Shown here: positions 43,610-52,756 of the stretch, piece after piece
Layout of the letters: every line of letters starts with the position of its first letter
Position numbering within the stretch: the first letter of the stretch is position 1
DNA from: Prevotellaceae bacterium MN60
Lineage (GTDB): Bacteria; Bacteroidota; Bacteroidia; Bacteroidales; Bacteroidaceae
Reading direction: 5' to 3'
DNA length: 64,000 nt
Assembly: GCA_900199555.1 (NCBI GenBank)
Contig: FZQZ01000009.1
Coordinates: 1-64,000 of the forward strand
Translations under genes and position numbers: made by a program
Notes under the pieces: generated by a model
Told to the model about the DNA's origin: nothing
The model's database searches: none
What the model saw: only the letters and a program-made list of their open reading frames with translations

Positions 43610-44794
43610 TTATCCGCGAGCCATCTTGTAGATAGCTTCCATATCCTCAGCCTTAAGCACCTTGAGGCAACCACAGGTGGAGGTGTAGTCACGGCTGCAC
43701 TTGCGAGTCATCTCCTTAATCTCGGCATCGGTGATTTCCTTGCCAATGAGTTCCTTGATATTGATAGGCATGCCGATGGCATGATAGAAGCGCTCCATAG
43801 CCTCGATCCCCTTGAGGGCTGTAGCCTCGGGATTGGTGAAGTCGTTGGGTACATCCATCACATTAACGGCAAAGCGCACAAAGCGACTCTGATTTTCGTG
43901 CATGGTGTAGCGCGCCCAGCTAGGCCAGATAGCAGCAAGACCAGCACCATGGGTGACATCGAACATGGCACTAAGCTCGTGTTCTAACTGGTGAGTAGCC
44001 CAGTCGTCGGCAACACCGCAGCCCGTAAGACCATTGTGCATCAGCGAACCACCCCACATAATCTGGGCACGATAGCGATAGTCTTCGGGATTCTTCAATA
44101 CGGCAAAGACAGCATTCTTGATGCTACGCAGCATAGCCTCAGCCACATCGGTGGTGAAGTCCATATCATCGTCTTTGGTGAAATAGCGCTCCATGGTATG
44201 CATCATCATGTCGGTAACACCGGCTGCCGTCTGATAAGCAGGCAGGGTGAAGGTGCGACGAGGATTCATAATGGCAAACTTAGGACGAGAGAGATTGTTG
44301 CTATAGCCCAGCTTTATATCGCCGTCTTCATTGGTAATAACGCTTGACTCACTCATCTCACTACCTGCTGCAGGGATGGTCAAGACAGAAGCGACAGGGA
44401 GCATGGTCTTGGGCGTAGCCTTGCCCAGATAGAAGTCCCACACATCACCCTCGTAGGGCACACCATAGGCAATACACTTAGCAGAGTCGATAACACTGCC
44501 GCCGCCTACAGCCAGAATAAAATCGATGTTCTCCTTGCGACAGAGTTCGATACCTTGCTGAGCGAGTGAGAGACGAGGATTGGGCACTACCCCACCCAAC
44601 TGGATGAAGTCAACGCCACCATCGCGGAGCAGTCCGCAAATCTTATCAAGCAAGCCTGAGCGCACAGCACTCTTGCCACCATAATGTACCAGCACCTTAG
44701 TGCCACCATACTTCTTCACGAGAGCAGCGACCTGCTCTTCCGACTGTTCGCCAAAAACCACCTCAGTGGGTGCATAGTAATTGAAGTCTTTCAT
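43610..44794 (-). CDS. Iron-containing alcohol dehydrogenase (butanol dehydrogenase/YqhD type)
   Basis: The 394-residue enzyme is a group III metal-dependent alcohol dehydrogenase. The NAD(P) region shows GGKSAVRSGLLDKI and LAVGGGSVIDSAK. Metal ligands are visible in GVTDMMMHTMERYF (Asp, His) and DDWATHQLEHELSAMFDVTHGAGLA (two His). The start at 44794 (MKDFNYYAPTEVVFG) fits the family; the frame remains open upstream but the added residues look unrelated to the fold. It probably reduces aldehydes to alcohols with NADPH during fermentation, an inference from the YqhD/BDH resemblance. It is divergent from the hydroxyacid dehydrogenase gene. Confidence 0.92.
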   Translation of the reverse strand: MKDFNYYAPTEVVFGEQSEEQVAALVKKYGGTKVLVHYGGKSAVRSGLLDKICGLLRDGGVDFIQLGGVVPNPRLSLAQQGIELCRKENIDFILAVGGGSVIDSAKCIAYGVPYEGDVWDFYLGKATPKTMLPVASVLTIPAAGSEMSESSVITNEDGDIKLGYSNNLSRPKFAIMNPRRTFTLPAYQTAAGVTDMMMHTMERYFTKDDDMDFTTDVAEAMLRSIKNAVFAVLKNPEDYRYRAQIMWGGSLMHNGLTGCGVADDWATHQLEHELSAMFDVTHGAGLAAIWPSWARYTMHENQSRFVRFAVNVMDVPNDFTNPEATALKGIEAMERFYHAIGMPINIKELIGKEITDAEIKEMTRKCSRDYTSTCGCLKVLKAEDMEAIYKMARG

Positions 44795-44892
44795 ACGATT
44801 TGTTTCTGAGTTGTTAGTCTTAAACAATGTTCTTTTCTGTGAAAAGCGTAAAAATACCGTGGTAAAGATACGGATAATCGGGGAATAATTGT

Positions 44893-44900
44893 TATATTTG
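44893..44900 (+). promoter_or_regulatory. -7 box upstream of the hydroxyacid dehydrogenase gene
   Basis: TAtaTTTG lies 21 bp before the start codon; no TTG is seen at the -33 distance. Confidence 0.4.
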
Positions 44901-44921
44901 CAGCAAGTTTTAGGATAGTTT

Positions 44922-45881
44922 ATGAAAAAATCGATTGTGATACTCGACGGATATACCGCTAATCCGGGTGACCTCTCATGGGGGAAACTTAAGGAATTAG
45001 GGGCATTGACGGTATATGAGCGCACCCAGCCAGAAGAGACAGTGGCAAGGGCCAAAGAGGCTGAGATGGTGCTGACCAACAAGGTGCTGCTGAGACGCCA
45101 AGAGATAGAGCAGTTGCCCAACCTGAAATATATCGGCGTATTGGCTACGGGCTATAACGTGGTAGATCTGGAGGCGGCACGCGAAAGAGGCATCATCGTG
45201 ACGAATGTGCCTGCCTACAGCACGGAGAGCGTGGCACAGATGGTGTTTGCACATCTGCTGACCGTGACCAATCGCACAGAACACTACGCTATCCAAAACA
45301 GACAGGGGAAATGGACGGCAAGTCCGGACTTCAGCTATTGGGACACCACACTGACTGAACTGGCAGGAAAGACCTTCGGCATTGTAGGACTGGGAAATAT
45401 CGGTAAACGAGTGGCTGCCATCGCTCAGGCTTTTGACATGAAGGTGATAGCCTATACCAGCAAAGCTGCAAGCCAGTTGCCCGAATATATAGAGAAGAAG
45501 ACGATGGACGAACTACTCAGAGAGAGCGACGTGCTGAGCCTGCACTGTCCACTGACAGCAGACACCAAGCAGCTGATAAATCGTGAGACGCTGCAGAAGA
45601 TGAAGTCATCGGCCATCCTTATCAATACAGGACGCGGACCACTGATAAACGATCAGGATGTAGCAGAGGCGCTGAACAACAACCGCCTGAGAGCCTACTG
45701 CACTGACGTACTGACGGAGGAGCCAGCCAAGAGCGACAATCCACTATTGCAGTGTGAGTATGCGTATATCACGCCGCATATCGCCTGGGCTACCTGCGAG
45801 GCTCGCACCCGACTGATAGAAATTGCAACGGGAAACGTGAAGGCCTTTATCGAAGGAAAGGCACAAAACGTAGTATCATAA
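44922..45881 (+). CDS. D-2-hydroxyacid dehydrogenase (glycerate dehydrogenase/HprA-like)
   Basis: The 319-residue cytoplasmic enzyme has the D-isomer-specific 2-hydroxyacid dehydrogenase fold. The NAD-binding GLGNIGKRVA is near residue 157. Catalytic Arg is in INTGRGPLIND near 238, the Glu is in TEEP near 267, and His is in TPHIAWAT near 286. The N-terminal part ATGYNVVDLEAARERGI is typical of the glycerate dehydrogenase subgroup. The likely reaction is hydroxypyruvate to D-glycerate, but other 2-oxoacids are possible. The next gene follows after 59 bp on the same strand. Confidence 0.88.
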   Translation: MKKSIVILDGYTANPGDLSWGKLKELGALTVYERTQPEETVARAKEAEMVLTNKVLLRRQEIEQLPNLKYIGVLATGYNVVDLEAARERGIIVTNVPAYSTESVAQMVFAHLLTVTNRTEHYAIQNRQGKWTASPDFSYWDTTLTELAGKTFGIVGLGNIGKRVAAIAQAFDMKVIAYTSKAASQLPEYIEKKTMDELLRESDVLSLHCPLTADTKQLINRETLQKMKSSAILINTGRGPLINDQDVAEALNNNRLRAYCTDVLTEEPAKSDNPLLQCEYAYITPHIAWATCEARTRLIEIATGNVKAFIEGKAQNVVS

Positions 45882-45940
45882 GCATTGTATTCGGCTCATG
45901 AAGCACACATCATATTTACTATAATAAACCCTAATCTAAG

Positions 45941-46858
45941 ATGAGAAAGAAAATTTTCATGGCGCTATGCGCTGCTGTTATGTCAACAGCTATCAAGGCA
46001 CAACCCGCCTTCCCACCAATGATGGGTGGCGGAAACTCGAACGAGGATGTGGCCAGCTACAAACAAGTGAAGGTGGGCGACATCACAATGAGTATCAACC
46101 CGGAGAAAGGTGGCAAGATTATGTCGCTGAAGTACCAGGACAAGGAGGTGATCTCACAGTCAAGATTCCCCGAATCATTCGGCAGCACCTTCTGGACAAG
46201 TCCACAGAAAGAGTGGAACTGGCCACCCGTACAGGAGTTTGACAAGCAGGCCTACACGGTAGAAGAGAAAGACGGCAAACTCATCATGACCAGCCAGACC
46301 TCACAAAAGCTGAAGTATCGTGTACGCAAAGAATTCAGCACCGACAAGAAAGCCAATGCCATCGTCATCACCTACTCTATCATCAACGAGAGCGGAGAGA
46401 CGAGAAAGGTAGCTCCCTGGGAGATTACCCGCGTACCTAACGATGGCGGTATCATCTTCTTTGATGCGCCCATTGAGGGTATCACACCTACAGGACTGCT
46501 GCCCTTCAAGGCCAACTTTGGCGCAGTATGGTATCAAACTGACGAGGCCAACCAGAATCGTAAAATCAATGCCGACGGTAAGGGATGGCTTGCTTACTAT
46601 AACAAGGGACTGCTACTGGTGAAGACCTTCGACGACCTGAAAAACGAAGAGCCTGCTCCCGGCGAGGCAGAGATTCAGGTATATATGAACAGAGGTAAAA
46701 CATTTATCGAACTGGAGAGTCAGGGCGCTTATACCACTCTGCAGCCTAACGAGACGCTCAGCTGGACTGTACACTGGTATCTGTTGCCAGTAGAAGGCGA
46801 GGCTCAGCCATCGGCAGAACTGTTGAAGAAGGTAAAAAGCTGTCTGAAGAAAAAATAA
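45941..46858 (+). CDS. Secreted DUF4380-type protein
   Basis: The 305-residue protein has a signal peptide (about 1-20, TAIKA-Q) and a short Pro/Met/Gly-rich start (FPPMMGGGNSNED). A beta-rich domain then resembles DUF4380, related to the galactose mutarotase-like sandwich: ITMSINPEKGGKIMSLKYQD, FGSTFWTSPQKEWNWPP, GWLAYYNKGLLLVKTF, and a late ETLSWTVHWYLLP. The function of DUF4380 proteins is not established; binding or processing of a sugar is plausible from the fold. It lies 27 bp before a DUF4491 gene and 59 bp after the hydroxyacid dehydrogenase gene. Confidence 0.8.
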   Translation: MRKKIFMALCAAVMSTAIKAQPAFPPMMGGGNSNEDVASYKQVKVGDITMSINPEKGGKIMSLKYQDKEVISQSRFPESFGSTFWTSPQKEWNWPPVQEFDKQAYTVEEKDGKLIMTSQTSQKLKYRVRKEFSTDKKANAIVITYSIINESGETRKVAPWEITRVPNDGGIIFFDAPIEGITPTGLLPFKANFGAVWYQTDEANQNRKINADGKGWLAYYNKGLLLVKTFDDLKNEEPAPGEAEIQVYMNRGKTFIELESQGAYTTLQPNETLSWTVHWYLLPVEGEAQPSAELLKKVKSCLKKK

Positions 46859-46884
46859 ACACTATATCACAACTTAAAGAATTT

Positions 46885-47172
46885 ATGTATTTTACAGGAA
46901 TCATCATTGCTATATGCACTTTCCTTGCCATTGGAATATGGCACCCCATCGTTATCAAAACAGAGTATTATTGGGGCACACGCCCTTGGATAGCTTACCT
47001 GATAGTAGGAGTGGCATGCATCGTGGCAGCACTATTCATCGAGAACACCCTGATATCAGCTATTGTAGGGGTATTCGGAGCCTCAGCACTATGGGGTATC
47101 GGCGAACTCTTTGAACAGAAAAAGCGCGTGGAACGAGGATGGTTTCCGAAAAATCCAAAGAGAAAATATTAA
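46885..47172 (+). CDS. DUF4491-type small inner-membrane protein
   Basis: The 95-residue protein has three hydrophobic helices (about 4-22, 33-52 and 55-72), a conserved-looking HPIVIKTEYYWGTRPW loop after helix 1, and a basic tail (GWFPKNPKRKY). It matches the small DUF4491 family, whose function is unknown. Its stop codon overlaps the stem of the terminator shared with ssrA. Confidence 0.82.
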   Translation: MYFTGIIIAICTFLAIGIWHPIVIKTEYYWGTRPWIAYLIVGVACIVAALFIENTLISAIVGVFGASALWGIGELFEQKKRVERGWFPKNPKRKY

Positions 47173-47214
47173 AAGCAAAAACTCGTGATAATTTATTCAC
47201 GAGTTTTTGCTTTT
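47171..47214. terminator. Bidirectional terminator between the DUF4491 gene and ssrA
   Basis: AAAAGCAAAAACTCGTGA (47171-47188) pairs perfectly with TCACGAGTTTTTGCTTTT (47197-47214), an 18-bp stem with an 8-nt loop, giving A- and T-tracts on both strands. Confidence 0.92.
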
Positions 47215-47233
47215 GTGGAGCTGGAGGGAATCG
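47215..47233 (-). repeat. Partial duplicate of the ssrA 3' end
   Basis: GTGGAGCTGGAGGGA and the following RTCG repeat 47298-47316, the 3' end of the tmRNA, with one mismatch in 19 bp. The copies are 83 bp apart. Such duplications mark sites where an integrase has used the end of a tRNA or tmRNA gene, but the space between is too small for an element. Confidence 0.7.
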
Positions 47234-47298
47234 TCATCGACGTAGTCGCTTTGTACCTTTAGGTCAAAGAACCCTCACGAGGGAGAGAATCCCGAAAG

Positions 47299-47697
47299 TG
47301 GAGCTGGAGGGAGTCGAACCCTCGTCCAAACAGGGAAACCATACGCTTTCTACATGCTTATTCCAGACTTCATTTTCGTGCTATGACAAGACCTGGACCA
47401 CCAATCATAACCTTATTCTCTAAAACTTCATCTGACGGTCGAGACGCCCGACAAACTATTTCCGATTTACCTGCACCGCTATACCTTCCTGATTCGGAAC
47501 AACATCCAGAAGAGCGATGTCTCGTTCTCTCACCTTGTAAGAGAATAAAGCCAGTAATCTACTGTACTTCGATTAGGCAGCGAGAGCGTACTGTGTTTCG
47601 CCAATTAATTGTTCGACCGAATGGATTATGGAGTATACAGCCGTCACTCCGCATGCTTACGTACCATCTCGGCCTGCTGTCAAATCCAGTCAACCCC
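47299..47697 (-). ncRNA. ssrA: tmRNA (transfer-messenger RNA)
   Basis: On the minus strand the RNA begins GGGGTTGACTGGATTTGACA and ends with a tRNA-like T arm and acceptor (GAGGGTTCGACTCCCTC, then CAGCTCCA). The 5' GGGGUUG pairs with 3' CAGCUCC. CCA is not encoded and must be added. The tag frame, 47602 down to 47573, reads GETQYALAA and then TAA, close to tags known in Bacteroidetes. It rescues ribosomes stalled on broken messages and marks the peptide for proteolysis. An exact-consensus promoter lies directly upstream. Confidence 0.95.
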
Positions 47698-47722
47698 ATT
47701 GGAATGGAACGCATCCAATGTG

Positions 47723-47754
47723 CAAAGGTAACACATTCTCAAGAAACCACCAAA
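47723..47754 (-). promoter_or_regulatory. Promoter of ssrA
   Basis: Minus-strand TTTG (47754-47751), a 20-bp spacer and TAccTTTG (47730-47723). The -7 box ends about 25 bp before the mature 5' end. Confidence 0.8.
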
Positions 47755-47803
47755 TAATTGCCACTTTTTCTTTATTTATGGCATATTTCTTAAATTAATT
47801 ACG

Positions 47804-47811
47804 TATCTTTG
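47804..47811 (+). promoter_or_regulatory. -7 box of the exopolysaccharide operon
   Basis: TAtcTTTG, 63 bp before the start codon of the export gene. A TTG at -33 is not evident. It is the only promoter-like site I see ahead of the operon. Confidence 0.5.
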
Positions 47812-47874
47812 CAACAATTTTGAGAAAACAGAGTTATATAGTAAGTATATATACAAGCATTACTAAGAACAACT

Positions 47875-50511
47875 ATGAAGAAAACCCTACTTGTGGCACT
47901 TATGCTTATACTATCAATAGGCAGTATTTGTGCACAGTCTAGCATGACCGACGATCAAGTTATCAAGTTTGTCATCAAAGAACAAAAGGCGGGCTCTAGC
48001 CAGCAGCAAATCGTCACCAAACTCGTTCAGAAGGGTGTGGACATCGACCAGATTCGTCGTGTCCGCAAGAAGTATGAGCGTATGAACAAAGGCGATGGAT
48101 TAGGTACTGTAAAAGACAAATCGATGACGGAGGACGAGCAGATTGATGCCCGCCTGCGCCGCAATAACGCACTGGATAAGAGCGAGCTGTCAACAACAGA
48201 GAAATTGAAGGACGACAAACTTGCCAACAAGCGCCAGCTGAAAAAAGACAAGTATAAGAAAAGTAAGCGCTATATCTCAGAGGATGAGCAGGACATGAAG
48301 ACAGAATTAGACGATTTCCTGCCCGACTCGCTTGACCTATACGACCGCATGGTTATTAAGAAGTACCTTCAAGACAAGGAGCGCGAAGAGGGTAAGTCTG
48401 ATAAGAAAGTATTCGGTCGCGACATCTTCAACAACGAAGAACTGACATTTGAGCCCAACATGAATATTGCTACACCAGAAAACTATATCTTAGGAGCTGG
48501 CGATGCAGTATTGATTGACATCTATGGTGCTTCACAAAAAACAGTAGAGGCTACGGTATCACCCGACGGATTTGTCGTAGTAGAAGGCTTCGGTCCCATA
48601 CAAGTAGCAGGACTCACCGTAGCACAGGCCAACAGCCGTATTCGCTCACAGTTGGGTGCACGCTATAGCAGCAGTAAGATTCGCCTGTCGGTAGGTCAGA
48701 CTCGCACCATCACGGTTAACGTCATGGGTGAAGTCAAGACACCAGGTACCTATACGCTGGCAGCATTTGCATCTGTATTCCATGCTTTGTATATGGCTGG
48801 CGGTCCTAACGATATCGGTACATTGCGTAACATCAAGGTTTATCGCAACAACCGTCTGGTTAGCACTGTCGACGTATATGACTATATCCTGAATGGTAAG
48901 CTCAGCGGTAATGTCCGCTTGGGTGACAATGATGTCATCGTAGTAGGTGCTTACGACTGCTTGGTAAATATCACCGGTAAGGTAAAGCGCCCCATGTACT
49001 ACGAAATGAAATCTACCGAAAGTGTGGGCACACTGATTAACTATGCCGGCGGCTTTGCTGGTGATGCCTATCGCAAGTCGGTACGCATCGTGCGCAAGTC
49101 GGGCAGTCAATACTCCGTACATAACGTCAACGAGTTTGACATGGGTTCATTCCGCATGGCAGACAACGACTCAGTAAGTGTTGACTCTATCATACCTCGT
49201 TTCTCTAACATGGTAGAAATCAAGGGTGCCGTATTCCGTCCTGGCATGTACCAAATTGGTGAAGACATCTATAGTGTAAAGACCTTGTTGGAGCATGCAG
49301 AGGGAGTAACAGAGGAAGCCTTTACCGCTCATGGCGTGATGCACCGTATGAAGGCAGACCGCACACTGGAGGCGCTCTCCGTAGATATCGAAGGTATCAT
49401 GAATGGTACCGTAGCCGATATCCCATTGAGAAACGAAGATGTGCTCTTCGTCCCCACCCGATTGGAATCACAGGTACAGCAAACCATCGCCATTCATGGT
49501 GAGGTGATGTATCCCGGCACCTATAAATACGCTGAGAATGAGACGTTGGAAGACTTCGTGCTACAAGCTGGCGGTCTGAAAGAGACGGCTTCAATGCATA
49601 ATGTACTTATCTCACGCCGCGTTTCTAATCCGAATGCGCTGACTACCGACTCGGTATTGGCACAGACCTTTAAGTTCTCGCTGAAAGACGGCTTCGTCAT
49701 TGATGGTCAGCAGTCGTTCCGCCTGATGCCATTCGACGAGGTATATGTACGCAAGAGCCCTGGCTACTATAAGCAGCAGGACGTAACCATCGAGGGTGAG
49801 GTGATGTTTGCCGGAACCTACACACTGACAAAGAAGAACGAACGTCTGAGCGACCTCTTCAAGCGTGCTGGTGGTGGTACAGACTTAGCCTACATCGAGG
49901 GTGCTCGATTAGAGCGTAAAGTCAATGAGGCTGAGCGCATCCGCTTGGAGGAGATTGCCCGTATGCGAAAGGAAGAAAAAGAGCGCATCATGCAGGAGAC
50001 GGCTATCAACAACAACCGCTCTATTGCAGAACTCAACATGAATGCAAAAGCAGGTCAAGACGACGAGGAAGAAGAACTTGAAATCCCCGAGACTTATCCC
50101 GTAGGTATTGAGTTGGACAAGGCACTCGCTGAACCGGGTGGCGACCAAGACATTGTGTTGCGTGAAGGCGACCGCATCTTCATTCCTACATACAATGGTA
50201 CTGTGAAGATTAACGGTGAGGTGATGTATCCCAACTCTGTAGCATTCAATGCCGGCAAGAGTGCCAAATACTATATCAAGCAAGCTGGTGGCTATAACCG
50301 TTATGCCAAGAAGAATATGGCATACGTCATCTACATGAACGGTACTGTAGCCAAGGTGAGCGATGGTGCTAAGATTCGTCCTGGCTGCGAAATCGTTGTA
50401 CCACAGAAGGCTATGACACGTAAGATGACTACGACAGAATTGCTGACTATCGGTACTTCTGCCGCATCTATCGCAACCATGATTGCCACATTGTCTAACA
50501 TTTTGAAGTAA
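47875..50511 (+). CDS. Polysaccharide export protein with multiple SLBB domains (Wza-like)
   Basis: The 878-residue protein has a signal peptide (about 1-20, GSICA-Q) and an N-terminal charged helical region (about 25-185). A polysaccharide-export domain follows (about 200-275, YILGAGDAVLIDIYGASQKT). Repeated SLBB-type units then recur, each marked by G-E-V-x-x-P-G-T-Y or a variant: VMGEVKTPGTYTL, IKGAVFRPGMYQI, IHGEVMYPGTYKY, IEGEVMFAGTYTL, INGEVMYPNSVAF. A Lys/Glu-rich coiled-coil segment interrupts the last two (about 680-735). It should form the outer-membrane or periplasmic exit channel. No lipobox is seen, unlike E. coli Wza. It is the first gene of the capsule operon. Confidence 0.9.
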   Translation: MKKTLLVALMLILSIGSICAQSSMTDDQVIKFVIKEQKAGSSQQQIVTKLVQKGVDIDQIRRVRKKYERMNKGDGLGTVKDKSMTEDEQIDARLRRNNALDKSELSTTEKLKDDKLANKRQLKKDKYKKSKRYISEDEQDMKTELDDFLPDSLDLYDRMVIKKYLQDKEREEGKSDKKVFGRDIFNNEELTFEPNMNIATPENYILGAGDAVLIDIYGASQKTVEATVSPDGFVVVEGFGPIQVAGLTVAQANSRIRSQLGARYSSSKIRLSVGQTRTITVNVMGEVKTPGTYTLAAFASVFHALYMAGGPNDIGTLRNIKVYRNNRLVSTVDVYDYILNGKLSGNVRLGDNDVIVVGAYDCLVNITGKVKRPMYYEMKSTESVGTLINYAGGFAGDAYRKSVRIVRKSGSQYSVHNVNEFDMGSFRMADNDSVSVDSIIPRFSNMVEIKGAVFRPGMYQIGEDIYSVKTLLEHAEGVTEEAFTAHGVMHRMKADRTLEALSVDIEGIMNGTVADIPLRNEDVLFVPTRLESQVQQTIAIHGEVMYPGTYKYAENETLEDFVLQAGGLKETASMHNVLISRRVSNPNALTTDSVLAQTFKFSLKDGFVIDGQQSFRLMPFDEVYVRKSPGYYKQQDVTIEGEVMFAGTYTLTKKNERLSDLFKRAGGGTDLAYIEGARLERKVNEAERIRLEEIARMRKEEKERIMQETAINNNRSIAELNMNAKAGQDDEEEELEIPETYPVGIELDKALAEPGGDQDIVLREGDRIFIPTYNGTVKINGEVMYPNSVAFNAGKSAKYYIKQAGGYNRYAKKNMAYVIYMNGTVAKVSDGAKIRPGCEIVVPQKAMTRKMTTTELLTIGTSAASIATMIATLSNILK

Positions 50512-50519
50512 TAGAGAAT

Positions 50520-51581
50520 ATGGAAGAAAAAAAGATCAGTGAAATAGATATTATTTATTTAGTTCAGATAATAATAGGCAAATGGCGATTATTATCGCGA
50601 TTTATAATTGTCGGTGGACTACTCGGCCTCATTGTTGCATTTAGTATTCCTAAATCATTCAGCAGCAGTGTTATTCTTGCTCCAGAATTTTCATCTGGAT
50701 CATCTGGACTTTCTAGCAGTCTTTCTGACTTAGCATCTTCTTTTGGTGTCAATCTAAACAGCAGCAAAAGTACGATGGACGCAATATACCCAGATTTATA
50801 TCCAGACATCTTTGAATCAACTGACTTTGTTCAATCATTATATGATGTACCGGTACGCCTTTTAAAAGACTCTCGAGTACGTACATATCTTACACACCTA
50901 CAGCAAGATGTCAGAATTCCATGGTGGAACTATCCCAGAATATGGTTGGGCAAATGCTTGAAGCCAACAGAACCTATTTTAAATAGCAAGAAAGGGGCGA
51001 TTGATCCCTACGCTATGAATCATACCCAATGGGAGATTTATAAAGAAATATCATCCTCTATCAGTTGTATTGTTGACAAAAAAACAAGCGTTATTACAAT
51101 CTCCGTGACTGACCAAGACCCAATGGTTGCAGCCATTATGGCTGATACACTACAAATACGTCTGCAAGAGTATATTACCAACTATCGCACAAATAAGTCG
51201 CGTCGGGATGTCGAACATTATAAACAATTGACTGCCCAAGCAAAAGAAGCATACGAAAAAGTACGCAGGAAATATGTAACGAGTTCGGATGCGAATACAG
51301 ATGTAACGCTTATGGCAGTAACTGCAAGAACAGAAGACCTCGAGAATGACATGCAATTAAAATACAATGTCTATACACAAAGCATGGCACAACTTAAGTT
51401 AGCGGAAGCTAAACTTCAGGAGCGCACACCTGCTTTTACGATTATCCAACCCGCAAAGGTAACCCCCAAACCTGTTAGCATGCCAAAGATTGTTATATTA
51501 TTAATATGGTCATTCTTAGGTATGTTAGTTGGAGCTATCTATATCTTATTCCACGAGCACAAGCAGAAACTACTTAAATAG
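50520..51581 (+). CDS. wzz: Chain-length determinant protein (Wzz family)
   Basis: The 353-residue inner-membrane protein has two membrane helices (about 25-45 and 327-346), a Wzz N-terminal domain (IDIIYLVQIIIGKWRLLSRF), and a helical periplasmic part with a likely coiled coil at about 220-300. The Pro-rich segment before the second helix (IIQPAKVTPKPVSMP) is a Wzz hallmark. There is no C-terminal tyrosine kinase domain. It should set polymer length with the EpsG-type polymerase encoded next. It is 8 bp after the export gene and 8 bp before the polymerase gene. From here to about 57.2 kb the DNA is visibly richer in A and T than the flanks. Confidence 0.9.
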   Translation: MEEKKISEIDIIYLVQIIIGKWRLLSRFIIVGGLLGLIVAFSIPKSFSSSVILAPEFSSGSSGLSSSLSDLASSFGVNLNSSKSTMDAIYPDLYPDIFESTDFVQSLYDVPVRLLKDSRVRTYLTHLQQDVRIPWWNYPRIWLGKCLKPTEPILNSKKGAIDPYAMNHTQWEIYKEISSSISCIVDKKTSVITISVTDQDPMVAAIMADTLQIRLQEYITNYRTNKSRRDVEHYKQLTAQAKEAYEKVRRKYVTSSDANTDVTLMAVTARTEDLENDMQLKYNVYTQSMAQLKLAEAKLQERTPAFTIIQPAKVTPKPVSMPKIVILLIWSFLGMLVGAIYILFHEHKQKLLK

Positions 51582-51589
51582 TATTTCCT

Positions 51590-52756
51590 TTGGCATACGC
51601 ATTTCCATACATATTAGTTTTATTTATATTTGCAATCCTTGCACTAATCTACGCTCAACGTCAAGATAGTAAGGACGACGAAATGTTATGTACATGTGTT
51701 ACTTGGGGGGCTATTAGCGTATTCTACTTATTCTTTGCCTTTAGAGGGTATGTCTATTCTGATTGGCTAAGTTACTCAGAAAGCTATAATAACGTTGAAT
51801 GGAAAGACATCTTTAGCTTAACAAACGAGAAGCATAAAGCAGTAATACATGAACCAGGCTTCACCGCTCTAATGTGGTTATGTAGCATTTTTACAAGGGA
51901 ATACGCTTTTCTTGTTATCGTTATAACAACTATTGACACCATACTTTTCATAAGATTTTTAAAGAGATGGGATGTAAAAAACATACCTTTTGCCCTAATG
52001 TTGTTCTTCACATTTGAGGGAGTTGGTTTGATGTTTAATGCTTTAAGAAATCAGATTTCAATATTCATATTCATAAATGCACTTGAATATATTGTAAAGA
52101 GGAAACCCATACAATACTTTTCTATTTGTTTTGCGGCACTCTGCTTTCATGCCTCTTCTATCGTTTACTTTCCGTTGTACTTTTTTTTAGGACGGAAGAT
52201 GAACAAATGGTTGTTTTTGGGAGGCATACTTGCATTTTTTGCATTCTACATTAGCCAAGCATCCATAGTGCTTACGCTTATTAAGATTCTTGGTTTGGAA
52301 GGTTCTTTAGGAGAAAAAGCGACTTTCTATACAGAATATTTCACAACGGCTAGAGCACTGTCTCCAACTGGAACCTTAGAAAAAATGGGACTTACACTAC
52401 TCATTTTTATTTACTATGAGAAACTAACAACAAACAAAGCGAATGTTATATTAATAAACAGCCTTGTCCTTTGTTACTTTTTCTACTATGTGTTTGGAGA
52501 GTTTCAAGAACTAAGTTCTAGAATGTCACTTCTTTTTGAATATTCATATTGGGTCATTTGGATAAGAATGATTGACGTTCTAGCTATACAAAATAACAAA
52601 AGAATTTTTGGAGGCGTATTCTTCTTATATTGCCTTTATGTCACATCTCTTGCATATAAAATGCCTATACAGGAATATGACAATTTGCTATTGGGAGGAA
52701 AGAATCAAAGCGAACGAATTAAGATTTATAATAAAACGGTCGAAGATGATGACTAG
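51590..52756 (+). CDS. EpsG-family polysaccharide polymerase (Wzy-like)
   Basis: The 388-residue protein is strongly hydrophobic with about ten helices and EpsG landmarks: AFRGYVYSDWLSYSESYNN near residue 50, HEPGFTALMWLCS near 87, and FNALRNQISIFIFINAL near 145 with Arg-Asn. It should link repeat units at the periplasmic face. The start is TTG at 51590; the next ATG (residue 31) would delete the first membrane helix, so TTG is preferred. The 3' end overlaps the next gene by 11 bp. Confidence 0.85.
   Translation: MAYAFPYILVLFIFAILALIYAQRQDSKDDEMLCTCVTWGAISVFYLFFAFRGYVYSDWLSYSESYNNVEWKDIFSLTNEKHKAVIHEPGFTALMWLCSIFTREYAFLVIVITTIDTILFIRFLKRWDVKNIPFALMLFFTFEGVGLMFNALRNQISIFIFINALEYIVKRKPIQYFSICFAALCFHASSIVYFPLYFFLGRKMNKWLFLGGILAFFAFYISQASIVLTLIKILGLEGSLGEKATFYTEYFTTARALSPTGTLEKMGLTLLIFIYYEKLTTNKANVILINSLVLCYFFYYVFGEFQELSSRMSLLFEYSYWVIWIRMIDVLAIQNNKRIFGGVFFLYCLYVTSLAYKMPIQEYDNLLLGGKNQSERIKIYNKTVEDDD

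Noticed and set aside
43610..45121. Longer N-terminus for the alcohol dehydrogenase, starting at 45121
   Set aside because: The extra 109 residues are antisense to the hydroxyacid dehydrogenase gene and its promoter; the family start fits 44794.
47216..47298. A tRNA or second tmRNA-like gene next to ssrA
   Set aside because: Only the acceptor and T-arm-like fragments are present; no cloverleaf or anticodon arm can be drawn.
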